In this document: positions 35,473 to 47,137 of the stretch, in pieces
Position numbering within the stretch: the stretch's first letter is position 1
How the letters are laid out: each line of letters begins with the position of its first letter
Assembly (NCBI GenBank): GCA_009823395.1
Contig: CM020510.1
Location: 5,124,773-5,188,772, forward strand
Reading direction: 5' to 3'
DNA: 64,000 nt
DNA from: Thamnaconus septentrionalis
Lineage: Eukaryota > Chordata > Actinopteri > Tetraodontiformes > Monacanthidae
Translations under genes and position numbers: made by a program
Notes under the pieces: model-generated
Databases searched by the model: none
What the model saw: only the letters and a program-made list of their open reading frames with translations
Told to the model about the DNA's origin: nothing

Positions 35473-38400
35473 GTAAAATGGCCAGTCGTCAATTCCCATT
35501 CGATTGAGGTGTTTGTTGATCGGTGGCTGCTAAACCACCGACCACCTTGTCTCCGCAGCCTTGCAGCTAGTTCTTTGGGCCGCTCTGCTCTGGCCATGTC
35601 TCTTCGGCCTGGGCGTCCCGCTGGAGTGCGCCGACGACCAGGGAAACCTGTCCCGGTGTTCGTCCATCTCCCAGGAGAAACTGCTGGACCGAGTCATTCA
35701 GCACGCCGAGCTCATCTACCGGGTCTCAGAAGAATCCTGCTCTCTGTTCGTGAGTATAGCCCGGCGAGGTAAAGGAGAGGCTGTCACTAACTTGTCACTC
35801 AGTGTTGGAAGTGTTGGACAAAGATGTGAAATGAATTTAGTGGAACTTAATTAAAAATAGTGGCCACGCAAACTGGAAAAAGTCCAGTCTCGATTCTGTG
35901 ATGTCACAAAGAGCTGATATTCCCGGGTGGAGTGTTTCTGCAAGAGGCAAAACTGGCAAACACTTTATTTTCAGGATGAAGGCAGATTATTGTTTGATAT
36001 GATCATGAGGACGACTTTTGGATAATCTCAATGAAAGAGGGTCTCGGCTCGAAAAAGAAACGAAAATATTAATAATAAAATAGATTTCTCATGAGCAGAA
36101 TGAAACCCTGTTTTCCTATATCAGGCATTTGAAAAGGATTCAGGAATGAGCACTACACTTCCCGTGCTGTATTAGTTTTATGAGTTCTACAGGGTGAGCA
36201 AAAAGGCTTTTTGTTAGCCTTCCTCGCTGCTGTGCGCCAGACCAAAAGACACTTTCTTTTTCTTCTTTCTGTTCGATCCTCTGTGTTATTTGCTTTTGAT
36301 TCTGACTTGATCATCGCTTCTCTGTTGGGCTTCAAAGTAATCTTTCGTATCTCTTCTCACGGAGGGGGAAGAGAAAAAAAAATAAAGTGAAAATGTTTTA
36401 TTGAAGACGCACCGCCCACAGCGGAGTAATACGAATGTGATAATGATATAGAGGACAGGTTTTTGTGCAGCCTGTTGAATTGGCTCCACTCGGCGGCGGC
36501 GGCGGCGGCTGAAGATCCAAGGCAGCCTTTGAAAACGAGATGAGCCTTGTTACTGGGACGGCGCCGCATGGACCCTGCAGACGGGGGAACGCGGCAAAGT
36601 GTGCCTGAGCCGTTTCTCCAGAGACTGATGGCAGTGCAGCTTCTGTGATTGTTTTCACCACGTGTCTGCTTTGGTGTCCTCTGTTTCCCACTTATTCATT
36701 ATTTCACTGGCAGCTTGTTACAAACAAAATAAGAAAAAAAGAAACAAGAGATGGCAATCTGTTTTGGACATGGTGATTAGTGATTAGTAGAGCAGTAGGA
36801 AATATGTAGTTCCGCAAAGACCTACTAAGAGATCATTTGGACCTGGTGCTGTGCAGCTGCTCCCTTTCTGCTCATTCGAGCTGCTAATTTTCAAGTGTGT
36901 TTAACTCAGTGGGGATGAGTGGAGCGCCACACCAGGCAAACAATCTTTCAAACGTGTATTACCGACCGGGCGGGTTTTTCTAATTAATATTTGTAAGGTT
37001 ATGCAGAGAATCAAAGCAGCAGAATAGTAATTATGAACTCACTGCAGGAAAATTACATTGTTGGTCCAAATCATGGTCCAAATAAGTTTGCGTGTGCTTG
37101 TTGGCATACCTCATGGCTGTGTGTCATGTCTTCTTTTCTTTCTTGTGTGTGTGCCTCTAGGAGGACATGTTTGTGCCGTTCCCGCTGCAGATGCAGCGGA
37201 ACCAGGCAGGATACACGTGCATCACCAAGACGTTGCCCATCCCCAGCTCCAAGAGTGAAATCCAGCAGATATCTGTGAGTTCATCACCTCTTTCTTTTGA
37301 CAGTATTGCACAGTCAGTTTGCTAAAGTCAAGACCTCTTTAACTCCTCTTTGCCTCTTTATGTTTTCCCCCCTCCGAACACATTATACTAACAACTTTTT
37401 GATTGTCCTTTTCAAAGGATTTGAAAGAATTTTAACCGTTCCGTTTGCACTAAAGGATTTTTAAAAACTTGTTTCCTTCATGAAGACAGCAGACACTGCG
37501 TATACTCCAACACCTGAGAGATGATATACCAAAAAACCCTCAACGAGTTGCACCCTCATTCCTATTTATGCAACTCCACTTTCGCTTCACTACCGACTAA
37601 AGGGCAAAAAAAAAATCAGCAGTTTCTTTGTGCTGCAGTAAACAGAATATATGCTGTAGAGCCTGCATGTTTAACTTTTCCTCATGTCCAGAGGTTGATG
37701 AAGAAAAAAAAGAAGGAACTTTTTCTATCTTTCTGCAACTTGCTTGTTCCACCTCGATGCATTGCCGCTTACGAATCACAGCTCAACACTTTATTTTTCT
37801 GCGAGCCTTAACTCTGCAGCCAGAGCGTCTCTCTGCAGGCCATGTAATTCCATCAGATTGTGCCCGTGTTTTTTGTAACCCCAGTTTTAATTGGGGTTAA
37901 AATCTCCCAGAGTTGTCAGACGTGCACAGTATTCTGAGCTTCTCTGCTTGACGTTGAAAAGGTGTTGGGATTATTTATCTCACACAAGGACTCTGGCACC
38001 AAAAAAAATACAGGATTGCTCTTCAAGCTTTATCAGAGGAGTGGTGCTCCTGTTGGTAGCCATGAAAATGTGAAGTGTGCGTGCGAGAGCAGAGCAGTGA
38101 GGTGGATCGTGAGAGCGGCTGAGAAATAAATATTTTTCTCCTAATTGTATTGTGTGTGACGAGCCAGTCCTCTTTAAACACTGGCTGCAGTCACACAGTC
38201 ATGAAGAATCATCGTCGTCATTATCATCATCATCATCATCATCATCAGGTCACATGTTTGTCAAAATCCTAGGGGGAAAAAAATCCTGTGATTTTTGGAC
38301 AGACAAATTTTGGTCCAAAGAAGAAACCAACAAAGCCTGGTTTTGAACTCAAACCATTCTTCCACAGGAAATCAGTTAAATAACAAACAACCTCCTTACA

Positions 38401-39326
38401 ATTAGTGTTAACATCTTCTATCCTTTTGGCTAAAAAAACAGAACAAAAAACAATTACGTGCTTTGCCGATTCAATGATTCCTACTTGTTTTAGGTTTGCC
38501 GTCAGCTATTTATTAACCCCTGTTTCACTTCCTGGGTGCTCCAATAATGAGCGACGAGGCCTGGATCCCACCCCTGGAAGTTGGAATTTTGTTCCTTGGT
38601 TATTTTCACAGATTGAGAGATCGGCATGAGCCCACTGGATTTTTTTCAAGTTCGACATGCATTGTTCACTGTAAATATTGTTAATTGGAAATGTTTGAAA
38701 AACACACATCATTTGATATTGAATCTCCTTCCTGCGGGCGACACACACAAAGAGGGTCGTGGGTTCGATCACTCAGATGAAGAACTTTACAGCTCGAGGT
38801 CTTTTATTCGAGGTGTGTACAGCTCAAGATGTTTGCCCCTGACACCTGGTGATCCTCTGTCGCCTCCTGCAGGACAAGTGGCTGCTGCACTCGGTGCTGA
38901 TGCTCGTCCAGTCGTGGATCAAACCTCTCATCTACCTGCAAACCACACTGGGCCTGTATGACTACGCCCCCAACATGCTGCTCAACAAGACCAAGTGGGT
39001 GTCGGACAAACTCATCAGCCTGGAGCAGGGGGTGGTGGTCCTCATGAAGAAGGTGCTGACGATGCTCTGAACCCCCTCGGTGGACGACTCCACTGGCTCC
39101 TCCTTCCTGATAATTTCTCTTTTGTGTGCAGATGCTGAACGAGGGGCTGGCCGTCACCACCTTCAGCGAGCAGGACGTGTTCAACCACGACGCGCACCCC
39201 GACATGCTGGAGTCGGTGATGAGGGACTACACGTTGCTGAGCTGCTTCAAGAAGGACGCCCACAAGATGGAGATCCTGCTGAAGCTGCTCAAGTGCCGGC
39301 AAAATGACACCTACAACTGCGCGTAA
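35457..39326 (+). CDS. smtla: Somatolactin alpha precursor (five exons)
   Basis: Fish-specific pituitary hormone of the growth hormone/prolactin family, secreted by the pars intermedia and linked in other fish to body colour, fat metabolism and acid-base or background responses. Coding exons are 35457-35472, 35559-35749, 37161-37274, 38873-39052 and 39132-39326: 696 nt, 231 residues plus TAA. Residues 1-24 form a signal peptide; the mature hormone (207 residues) starts VPLEC. Mature cysteines fall at 5, 15, 42, 65, 181, 198 and 206, the full family set (pairs 5-15, 65-181, 198-206; 42 unpaired). The conserved glycosylation site NKT is at mature 121. Family phrases include [20 protein letters not shown] and [19 protein letters not shown]. 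Oddities are extra NLS (11) and NDT (201) glycosylation sequons and a weak donor at intron 4. Alpha rather than beta is chosen because percomorphs generally keep only alpha; the somatolactin call itself is near certain. Confidence 0.96.
35559..35749 (+). CDS. smtla: smtla coding exon 2
   Basis: Acceptor CTCCGCAG, donor TTC|GTGAGT. It encodes the rest of the signal peptide ([19 protein letters not shown]), the N-terminal 5-15 disulfide loop that separates somatolactin from growth hormone, and the first helix up to Cys42. It ends on a whole codon (phase 0). Confidence 0.95.
35750..37160 (+). other. smtla: smtla intron 2
   Basis: 1,411 nt, GTGAGT to CTCTAG. Non-coding; it contains a short CGG repeat (36,492-36,509) and no recognised transposon. 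Confidence 0.9.
37161..37274 (+). CDS. smtla: smtla coding exon 3
   Basis: 114 nt, 38 whole codons. It encodes the loop after helix 1 with [20 protein letters not shown] and the conserved [14 protein letters not shown]; Cys65 is here. Donor TCT|GTGAGT. Confidence 0.95.
37275..38872 (+). other. smtla: smtla intron 3
   Basis: 1,598 nt, GTGAGT to CCTGCAG. It holds an imperfect (ATC)n microsatellite at 38,210-38,248 and, near 38,757, GGGTTCGATCAC, which resembles a tRNA-type B box and could be a decayed SINE head. Confidence 0.9.
38873..39052 (+). CDS. smtla: smtla coding exon 4
   Basis: 180 nt, 60 whole codons, from [15 protein letters not shown] to GVVVLMKK. It encodes helices 2 and 3 with the conserved NKT glycosylation site. 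The donor, AAG|GTGCTG, is poor at positions +4 to +6, but the join to exon 5 restores the family sequence exactly. Confidence 0.93.
39053..39131 (+). other. smtla: smtla intron 4, 79 nt
   Basis: Short intron GTGCTG...TGTGCAG. If retained, the reading frame runs five extra codons (VLTML) and stops at TGA (39068-39070), losing the last 64 residues and three cysteines. Confidence 0.85.
39132..39326 (+). CDS. smtla: smtla coding exon 5 and stop
   Basis: 64 codons plus TAA (39324-39326). It encodes helix 4 and the C-terminal 198-206 disulfide loop, ending [10 protein letters not shown]. The last helix is the most conserved part of the family and is intact. Confidence 0.96.
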   Translation: MLNEGLAVTTFSEQDVFNHDAHPDMLESVMRDYTLLSCFKKDAHKMEILLKLLKCRQNDTYNCA

Positions 39327-39447
39327 AGCGGCACGATGAGCATCCCGTCTTAACGGCGGCGCCTCGGAGCTTTAAAATTAATTCCTGCATTCGGTAGCCG
39401 AACACTTATAGATGCTGTATGACCATGCCTGAGGCGCTGCTGCCTCG

Positions 39448-39479
<32 letters not shown>

Positions 39480-40310
39480 GCAGCACCGCGCATTCTTTAT
39501 TGATCGATTTGGAACACCTTCGCAAGAAAAAAAAGAAGTAGGTGTTGCTAATGCTGTGCCCTCTCTTCAGCAGAGTGCATGTTACATTTCCCCCACTCAC
39601 TTGTTATTTTAACCTGGCAAAGGAAACAGAGGGCAAAACTCCCAAAAGATTATTTGCGTGTCGAGCTGTCAGAAAAATCTGCATATCCTGCCATTGATTT
39701 CCACTGCCTTTGTTCTTAGCTGGAGTTTGTATTCCTGGCTGGCTCTCACAGTGTTTTGATTATTCAGGCGCGGCCCCGAGAGTATTCAGTGAGACCTCCC
39801 CCCTCCATCCCCCTCCACCGCCCTTTTTTTAAAAATTTTTTTTAAACGTAGCTGGTTTTACTTCTGCGTTATTGAAATGGAGCACTTTCACCGGAGGTGG
39901 GAGTCAAACAGGGAGCAATCACTGCTTTAAGACTTAAAAAAAAAAATTTAAAAATGGATCGGTGAAATAAAGTGTGTGTGTGTGTGCGTTTGTGTGCGTG
40001 TGTACGCCAGTGAGAAGGAGGGTGAGTGTTTTGGGTTTGATGCAGGTTGAGATTTGTTGAAACGTGAATATTTATTATTTATTTACCCGGATCTGCTCGT
40101 TCTGACCTCTAATCTGTGCTGTGTTTTCTTCTCAAACAATTGTGGACGAAACGACTTGCTTGCAATCGTTTGATGGACGTGTGAAGCCAAATCCAAATGC
40201 AAACAGCTGCGCTGTCGTTTGTGGAATAGATCCCCGTCCCTGTGTGCTGCCAAAAGCTTTCCTCTTCCTCAAAAACTGCTGTTCTAAAGCACAAATAAAA
40301 GCAACTTTGG
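39327..40310 (+). other. smtla: smtla 3' UTR and poly(A) signals
   Basis: AATAAA occurs at 39966-39971 and again at 40294-40299, giving candidate 3' UTRs of about 0.65 and 0.99 kb. The interval contains a T-rich tract (39,451-39,480) ending in TTTGCAG, which looks like an acceptor but is in the UTR, and several ATTTA motifs near 40,070-40,083 that could affect mRNA stability. Which signal is used is unknown. Confidence 0.55.
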
Positions 40311-40386
40311 AAAAACAATACGTGATTTTATCATAATTATTTTTTTTCTGTTATCAAACCAAAAGGCTCTTCTTTCCACTCCCAAA

Positions 40387-40406
40387 CACAAGAGGGCAGT
40401 AGTGGG
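40387..40406 (+). promoter_or_regulatory. CTCF-like motif
   Basis: CACAAGAGGGCAGTAGTGGG contains an AGAGGGCAG core. It lies about 1 kb past the smtla stop codon. Confidence 0.35.
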
Positions 40407-40630
40407 CTTTCCAAAAAGATTTTTTTTTTTTTTTTTTTTTTCACAATTCTTGGACAACAAGATGACATTGGAATTGTCTTTGTTTTTTCTCTCTCTATCT
40501 GAATCACAAGGACTTTTGTGTCCTCACTGGCATGTTTCAAACTAGATACCACATTATTCATACATCACATAAATCTACAGTAGTTCCTTTACTGGATTTA
40601 CTGTCTCCTTCTCAAAACTAGATTAACACA

Positions 40631-40634
<4 letters not shown>

Positions 40635-40682
<48 letters not shown>
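40635..40682. repeat. Compound (TC)n-(AC)n microsatellite
   Basis: TC units pass directly into AC units. Confidence 0.95.
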
Positions 40683-42210
40683 TTTATATTTTTACCAGCT
40701 TGTGGCCTTCATCAGGTTCCTGCCATGGTTGACCTTGACGAGGGCAGTGTGTTGTTTGAATAAGATTTGCCTTCCTGCTGCAAGTTTTCCATCGGTGCTT
40801 CTTCTCTTCTCACTGCAGCCGCCTGGCGGTCGAAGCACCTGCGGTCGGTCGTCTTCACCGTTTTGTGCCTGTTTGCACGCGCAGCCGCACTGTCAGTTCG
40901 GGACGACCTCACCTCCCCCAACTCCCAGGAGCGTCGTGCTCCTCCGTCCTCCTCAGGCCGTATCTGGAAAATGTAAATCACTCCTGCGGTCGCCACTGCG
41001 GCTCGGGTGTCAGTGCAAGGGGTGGGGTGGTGTCATGTGGCCTGGGCGGGCACAGAGGCAGCAGGATGTGGTGGTGCTGGTGGTGGTGCCCGTGTCAGGT
41101 TCAGCTTCCTGTGGCCTAATCACTTCAGTATTGGGGGAGGGGGGTGACTGAGGGCAGCCTCCACCACTCTTAGCTCGACCCTCACCTTCCCTCGCTGGGT
41201 CCCCCCACACACACACACACACACCCCTGCAACACGCCGGTAATCACAGGCCAGTGCACGCAAACTCTACTCCTGGAACTCTGAGGCCATAAATATCAGA
41301 GATTGGCTCAGCGGAGGGAGGAGATGAGAAGAGAGGGGGAGGAAGACGCCGCGGAGGGGGAAGGACGGGGAAGGACACGGCGATGAGGGGTGAGGAGGGG
41401 AGGGGAGAGAGGGTCGGATGATTTCACAGTCTGACTATTATAACCTGGGGAAAGGAAACCCAGACTGAGGTGCATAAGTGGAAGCACAGGAGGAGGAGAG
41501 GAGGAGAAGGTGTAAAGAAAAGCAGACTAAGAGCAGGAAGAGGAGCCAAAAAGGCCACTTATTTTGTCTCCTATCCCCTCAGTGGAGGCACGAAATGTGC
41601 CAGAGAAACTAAGACTGGATTTTTATCAGTGCTTTTTTTTTTAGGTGCACTCGCCGAAAAAGGCTGAAAACACCAAATTTTGCAGAAAAAGATAATGTCA
41701 TTCACCAAGCCTTAAGTGACCTTTGAAAAATGGGAAAATATGCACAATGAGATGAAAATGCATCTTCCCACCCAGTAAACTAACGTGACGACTGCTTATG
41801 CTGTTGTCATGTTTCAGTTTCCCCGTAACCTGATGACATGCAGCCAACTGGGGTAGAGGAGGAAACCAGACTTCTGTCCAGTCCGTGAATTCAAAATAAA
41901 AATAAAAACCAAATTACAACTTGCACAATTGTGTGCTTCCACACTGACACCACAGTCTCTTCCCACTTGTGTTTGTTTGTTTGTTTGAATTTAAAACCAT
42001 GCCGTACTGCCTCTACTGCCATCTACAGGCAAATTCCTTGAAACCGACTCAGACTGCTTGATGGAAATCCACTCAATTTGCATTGCATTTTTCTGGGTGA
42101 GAGGAGGATGGGGGGTGACTTCTATAAAAACATTGGCATCACATGAAGGTGGAAAGCAGGCAAAGGCAGTGGAGGATGAGTGAGGTGGAGGACTGCACTG
42201 TGATGACTGG

Positions 42211-42224
42211 GAGAAAGAGAGAGG

Positions 42225-42270
<46 letters not shown>

Positions 42271-42272
42271 GC
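42211..42272. repeat. (GA)n-rich microsatellite
   Basis: Interrupted GA tract of about 60 bp. Confidence 0.9.
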
Positions 42273-42443
42273 ACAGCCCCCGAGCGGTGTGGTGTAGTGG
42301 GGAAGTGGTTTGGATGTGCGGTCAGAAAATGAACGGCTCCGAGGCAGGTATGGGAGCTGATGAAGTGGTGCTGCTGGCTCCATATCAAACCGGGACTCAC
42401 AGACTGAAGTCCTTGAGCCTCCGCAGGCTTGACTGGCTCACAC

Positions 42444-42444
<1 letters not shown>

Positions 42445-42494
<50 letters not shown>

Positions 42495-42510
42495 GCCGCT
42501 GCTGCTGCTG
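42445..42510. repeat. (CTG)n trinucleotide repeat
   Basis: Sixteen CTG units, two CCG units, then four CTG units. CTG/CAG arrays form stable hairpins and are expansion-prone. The poly-Cys, poly-Ala and Leu frames through it have no supported gene. Confidence 0.95.
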
Positions 42511-42882
42511 CACTTTCATTCACAGCTCAAAACGAGGGCTTGGAGAGACCTGAAACAGTCGGTGTGATCTCCCCCGCTAAGAGCCACTTCAGCAAATGCT
42601 CTTCACTTTTCCCGCTGCTTTGCACTTTGAGCACTAATGACTGATTTTTTTTTTTTTTTTCATGTGAGCTGAAAAAAGAGGTTTTACATTTGCTTATAGA
42701 CAGGGAAGAGAAACAGGGGGACGAGCTAAGCTGAGCCTCTTTCCCCTTTTGCACCAAACTTCTGACGGGAGAGGCTGCTGCTTTCTTGCCGATATGGCAC
42801 CGAAAACCTGAGGGAATTAGTTTGGGCCATCAAAGAGCAAAGCAGCCTTCGGCCTGAAATAGAGCAGAGCAGCATCCTGTGC

Positions 42883-42883
<1 letters not shown>

Positions 42884-42914
<31 letters not shown>
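42884..42914. repeat. (CA)n microsatellite
   Basis: About 15 CA units. Confidence 0.95.
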
Positions 42915-42917
<3 letters not shown>

Positions 42918-43590
42918 GGAGCTTGGGCAGCTGTCCGTGTGTTTGTGTGTGTGTGGATGAATTTGTGTTAAAGCGCAGAGTGTCGGACGATCCAGAGAAA
43001 TGTCTCCGCTCGGCACCGCAGGATGTCCAACCTGGCCTCGTTCTCACGAGCACCTTTGTCTCCTTGGGTGAGGAGCCAATTACAGGGCTGCTGGGGGAAA
43101 AGGGTGAGGGCCAGTAGGGTGAAGGAGACGGAGAACGCCCCACTTATGATGTCAGAACATCATCAGGTTAAAGGATGGAGAAAACAGAATGTTTAGCCCT
43201 GTGTTTACAGTCTCCTGATAAAATGCTGACTTTGAGCTTTCTGATACTTTCCTAGTCTTTCTGCATGTTTGAAAATAGTTTTAACACACACATTTTTTAT
43301 GAGTAAGTAATACACAATAGGTCCTTTTTTGAGATGACCAGTCACTGACTTGTGTTTTTAAGTACACTACATTAATTAAAACTACAGACATTCCTTCCTA
43401 GTCAAACTGTTTTTGCTTGTCTTACTTCTGAGTCCAGTCATTATCTCCATGCATTCATACTTTTTGGTTCTTTTACACAACCCGTTCGTGGTGCCTGCTG
43501 GAGAATGACATGATGTCTCCACATGCAGCCCTGATTAGCAGGGGAAATATGCCACGGTGCTGTGGTGAAAATGAGCTCAGTGCTGGATAG

Positions 43591-43610
43591 ACACCAGCAG
43601 GGGGCGTAGG
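43591..43610 (+). promoter_or_regulatory. CTCF-like motif
   Basis: ACACCAGCAGGGGGCGTAGG matches the CCAGCAGGGGGCG core closely. Confidence 0.45.
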
Positions 43611-46062
43611 CGATTACGACAGAGGCCGGCGGGGGAGGGAGCAGCCGATGCTGCGTGAAGTTGGCTTCAATCAACAGAGCCGCCGTCCAACGGAGAGTTT
43701 CAAAGCCTCGGAGACGTGCAGAGATGGAGGGGGGGGCGGCTCCAGGGGGGGCGGGTGCCCTTAATTTTAGAAAAAAAAAATAAGAGTAAAAAAACAGTTT
43801 AAAATGCAGCGCAGACTAAACTTTGTCTAATAGAGTTGTCCCTGAGCTGCAGCCCTGAACTGTGTGCACCATTTTAAAATAGTTGTAATGGAACTGACCG
43901 ACATTTCAATGCAGACTGAAAAACTTTATTTTCCAGAGTTGGCACAGACGGATCGGAGCGATTATCCAGTGTTACGATCAACTCGTACCACAATAACACT
44001 TTTTTTTTTTTTTTTTTTCATTGTAGAGCAATATCAAGAAGAGACCAACACACTCAAAAGCCCATAACTAAATAAATACGGGTTAGCCAGTCTATAAGAA
44101 AAAAAAGAAAGGGAGCCACCACTGCCCAGCCTGCATGGGGCCTTGAGAACAGGGTTCTCCCCAGAACCCTAACAGAACCAATTAAACCCTGGAACAATGA
44201 AAATGAAGCCACAGAAAGTGAACTCCTGGACCCACCGGAAGAGAGAAAGTAAAAGGAGGAAAAGCACAGAACAAAAGCTACAACTACACAAGGTCGCACT
44301 AAGATAAAACAAAAAACAGGCCTGGGCTGCAGCCCCCCCCCCCGCCTCCGTCTTTGTAGGTACTTGATGGCTGTGCAGCCACACCTGTTGGAAAGGAGAC
44401 AGACAGAAGAAGCACAGGATCAGGCTGATCAGCAGGAAGGAGGGCGAGCGTGTGACATTGTTGGCCGAGAATCAATTAGCAGCGCCGCAGCCTTCCTGTG
44501 TTTACGTCCCCGATTGTTCCATGTGGCATTGTGTCCGTTTATCTGATGGCACCTGATGAGGGCGCAAGCACAGTAATGACACAATGTCCATTTATAAATA
44601 ACCATTCATCAGTGCAAACCTTCACAGCTCTTATTGTTTTGGTCCTGTTTACGTTTCGTGTTCTTTAGGCTGTAAATAAATCTGAGCCAATCACTGCAGA
44701 GAGCTGCAGCAGCTGCAACATATAGCCACATTTTGTTCCGCAGTTTAGATGCTGTATTTTATTCTTTCTTTTTTCTTTAAGAGAAAAAGATGATTTCTGT
44801 AAAGGCGCTGATGGATAAAGATGCCTCAGTTCTTCAAACTGGTGTGTACATTCTGTGCAGGGAGTCCGGTCTCTCTTCAGGCTTTCACGGGTTCGACTCA
44901 CTGCACACAGAAGAAACAAATAAAGTGAAAAATAATCAATGGCATGGAGACACTGTCGGATGCTTTTACAGGCCTCGAGCGTCCTTCCAGAGAGAGTTTC
45001 TCATCGCCGGCTCGCCACTTTTATTATATAATTCACCCCCAGAGGTCGACGCAGTCCTCCACGGTCACAAAAAGCTGATTGCCTCGGAAGTTTGTAGTTT
45101 TCTCCCTTTCTCACTCTGAAAGCGGCTGCCACACACTTCCACTCATCAGCTTGCACGGGCTGAAAAAAGTGATCGACAAAGAGAAAAAAAAACATCTTAT
45201 AAGACGGGTCTAAGCCGAGCCACCACGGAACAAACGTCCTCACTTCAGGAAAGAAAAACCAGAGAAAGCAGACGGAGGCCAGGAGATGCTGCGTTTAAAT
45301 CAGCGCAATTTCCTCCCCGGCTGGAAGGACCTTCCAGAATTTTTCCTCCGCTTAGGCTCATTTCTGGAAACTCTCCCCCTGTTTGGAGATGCCCTCCTGT
45401 AAATCACAACAGACACGGAGCTCGTCCGTTAAAGGGAAGGTCTGTGGAATTTGCCTTCCTGCCAGCGAGCGTCTGCTCGTGTTTTTCCAAGATCAAGGCG
45501 CATGCCTTAAAAAAAAAAAAAAAACAAAAAAACAGTGCAGTTCCATCGCTGGAGGAAGCAGTTTCATAACTTCAAATATAATCATTTCCTCTCTGGAATG
45601 ATGCCGGGGATTATCCATATGTATTTGGCTTTCATTTATGGGTTTTTGTTCCCCCCTTAAAAGAAGAGGGACGGGATGAAGACATAAAGCTCACAGATCG
45701 GAAGGCTGGTAAGACAGTCGGACCTGTGGCCTCCGATGCTAAACGGGTTCTGACGGCTCTGGTTAACTGGGTTTGACTCCAGGAGAGCAGCGCTCACATC
45801 TCGCTGCCTGTTCGCTTGTTCATTCAGTCTTATCCTAAAAGCATCATGCAGAAATCCAGCCACCGCAAACATCTGGAACAGCCATCTCTCCTGCGGCAAT
45901 AATCACTTATGAGATTAAGTGAGAATAAACAATGTTGGCTTTACGCTGAATGCTCATGTGTCCATCAGACATATACAGCAACTTGTCGGCAGAAAAGTCA
46001 GATTCATATATTTCAATTTCAAAATCAATTTCATTCAATTTCATCAATGTTTATATATACTG

Positions 46063-46070
<8 letters not shown>

Positions 46071-46117
<47 letters not shown>
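46071..46117. repeat. (TG)n microsatellite
   Basis: TG run preceded by a short TATA-type alternating stretch. Confidence 0.95.
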
Positions 46118-46120
<3 letters not shown>

Positions 46121-46891
46121 CACTTAGATAGATGTTCAATTCATTTCTTTATTAATGAGCTCTGAAATGACACAGTTTCTTTTCTTTCCCGAGGACACAA
46201 CTCTGTTTCTGGAGAGGAAAATAATCGCAGACCCTGCAGTGTATGGAGAAGTCACACTGCAAAAGCTGTTTTTACAAAATATAAATGTAACCTTTGAATC
46301 AAATCAAACTCAATTTGACATTTTGGAAATACAAAAAAATAAAGGACAAATAAAATCAACATGGTGGCAAATTGTGTTCATATTGAACAAGCATCTGAAG
46401 TGAAAACTTTTGGCAACAAATTAAACTGTATGAAGAGAAAATTGTGTAAATGTATTGGTGTTCTGAACAAACCAATGAGTTTCTGCTGTTATTCGTGTAC
46501 TGTTTGTTTATTCTCTCTCTGCATGTCAATACTAAACCAAAAACAATACCATCCACTGGTGAGGTAAATTGTCCTTCACATTTCAACAACTCGTTTATGA
46601 GGTCATATAAATTTAAAAATTAAAGTCAATATACATTTAAATAATTTAAAGATTTTTTTATTTTATTTTTAATATTAGGCCTTTATTTTCAATTTAGTTG
46701 TGCTCAACTAGTAACAACAAATACATTCTACTCAATTCAAACTTGTTCTATTGTATAATCACTATACAATCTACAGAGACAATTTGCTGTTTGTCAACAC
46801 TGGAACTGACTTAAACTTCTGTGTAAGTATAATTTAAAAGGAAGCATAAAGGACAGAAAGTTATGAGCCACTATGGACCTTTTACATAAGA

Positions 46892-47137
46892 TCAAGGCCA
46901 GGATGAATGGAACTGAATTTTTTGTCCTTGGACTGCATTCAAACAGTGACATCTGGTCTTTGGGGACTTACAGAGTGAAATAAGCAGTGGCTCCAAATAT
47001 GAATGGATGAATTCATCTGCAGCACCGCTGCTCCGATCAATATTATAGTCATTCCATGCTGGTGCAGCAGACGAGGTACAAAGTTTGAAGAGCGACACGG
47101 TGAGAAAAACAAAAACCAGGCAAAACAACAAGACCAT
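46892..47137 (-). CDS. Hypothetical small secreted protein or first coding exon
   Basis: An 81-codon frame on the minus strand begins MVLLFCLVFVFLTVSLFKLC, a textbook signal-peptide pattern (short hydrophobic core, then SSAAPA as a possible cleavage site). The ATG has A at -3 and G at +4. Inside the frame a perfect GTAAGT donor (plus-strand positions 46966-46971) would end a 166-nt coding exon in phase 1, the usual phase after signal-peptide exons. I do not recognise the family and see no following exon. Frames of this length arise by chance in AT-rich DNA, so this is only a candidate. Confidence 0.15.
   Translation of the reverse strand: MVLLFCLVFVFLTVSLFKLCTSSAAPAWNDYNIDRSSGAADEFIHSYLEPLLISLCKSPKTRCHCLNAVQGQKIQFHSSWP

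Noticed and set aside
38730..38775. tRNA-like B box GGGTTCGATCAC in smtla intron 3
   Set aside because: No A box or acceptor-stem pairing is found, so it is not a tRNA gene; at most a decayed SINE head.
42122..42553. Poly-Ala, poly-Cys and Ser-Leu repeat frames
   Set aside because: Translation of CTG and GA microsatellites on both strands.
44880..44905. CGGGTTCGACTC, another B-box-like sequence
   Set aside because: No tRNA cloverleaf can be folded around it and no SINE body follows.
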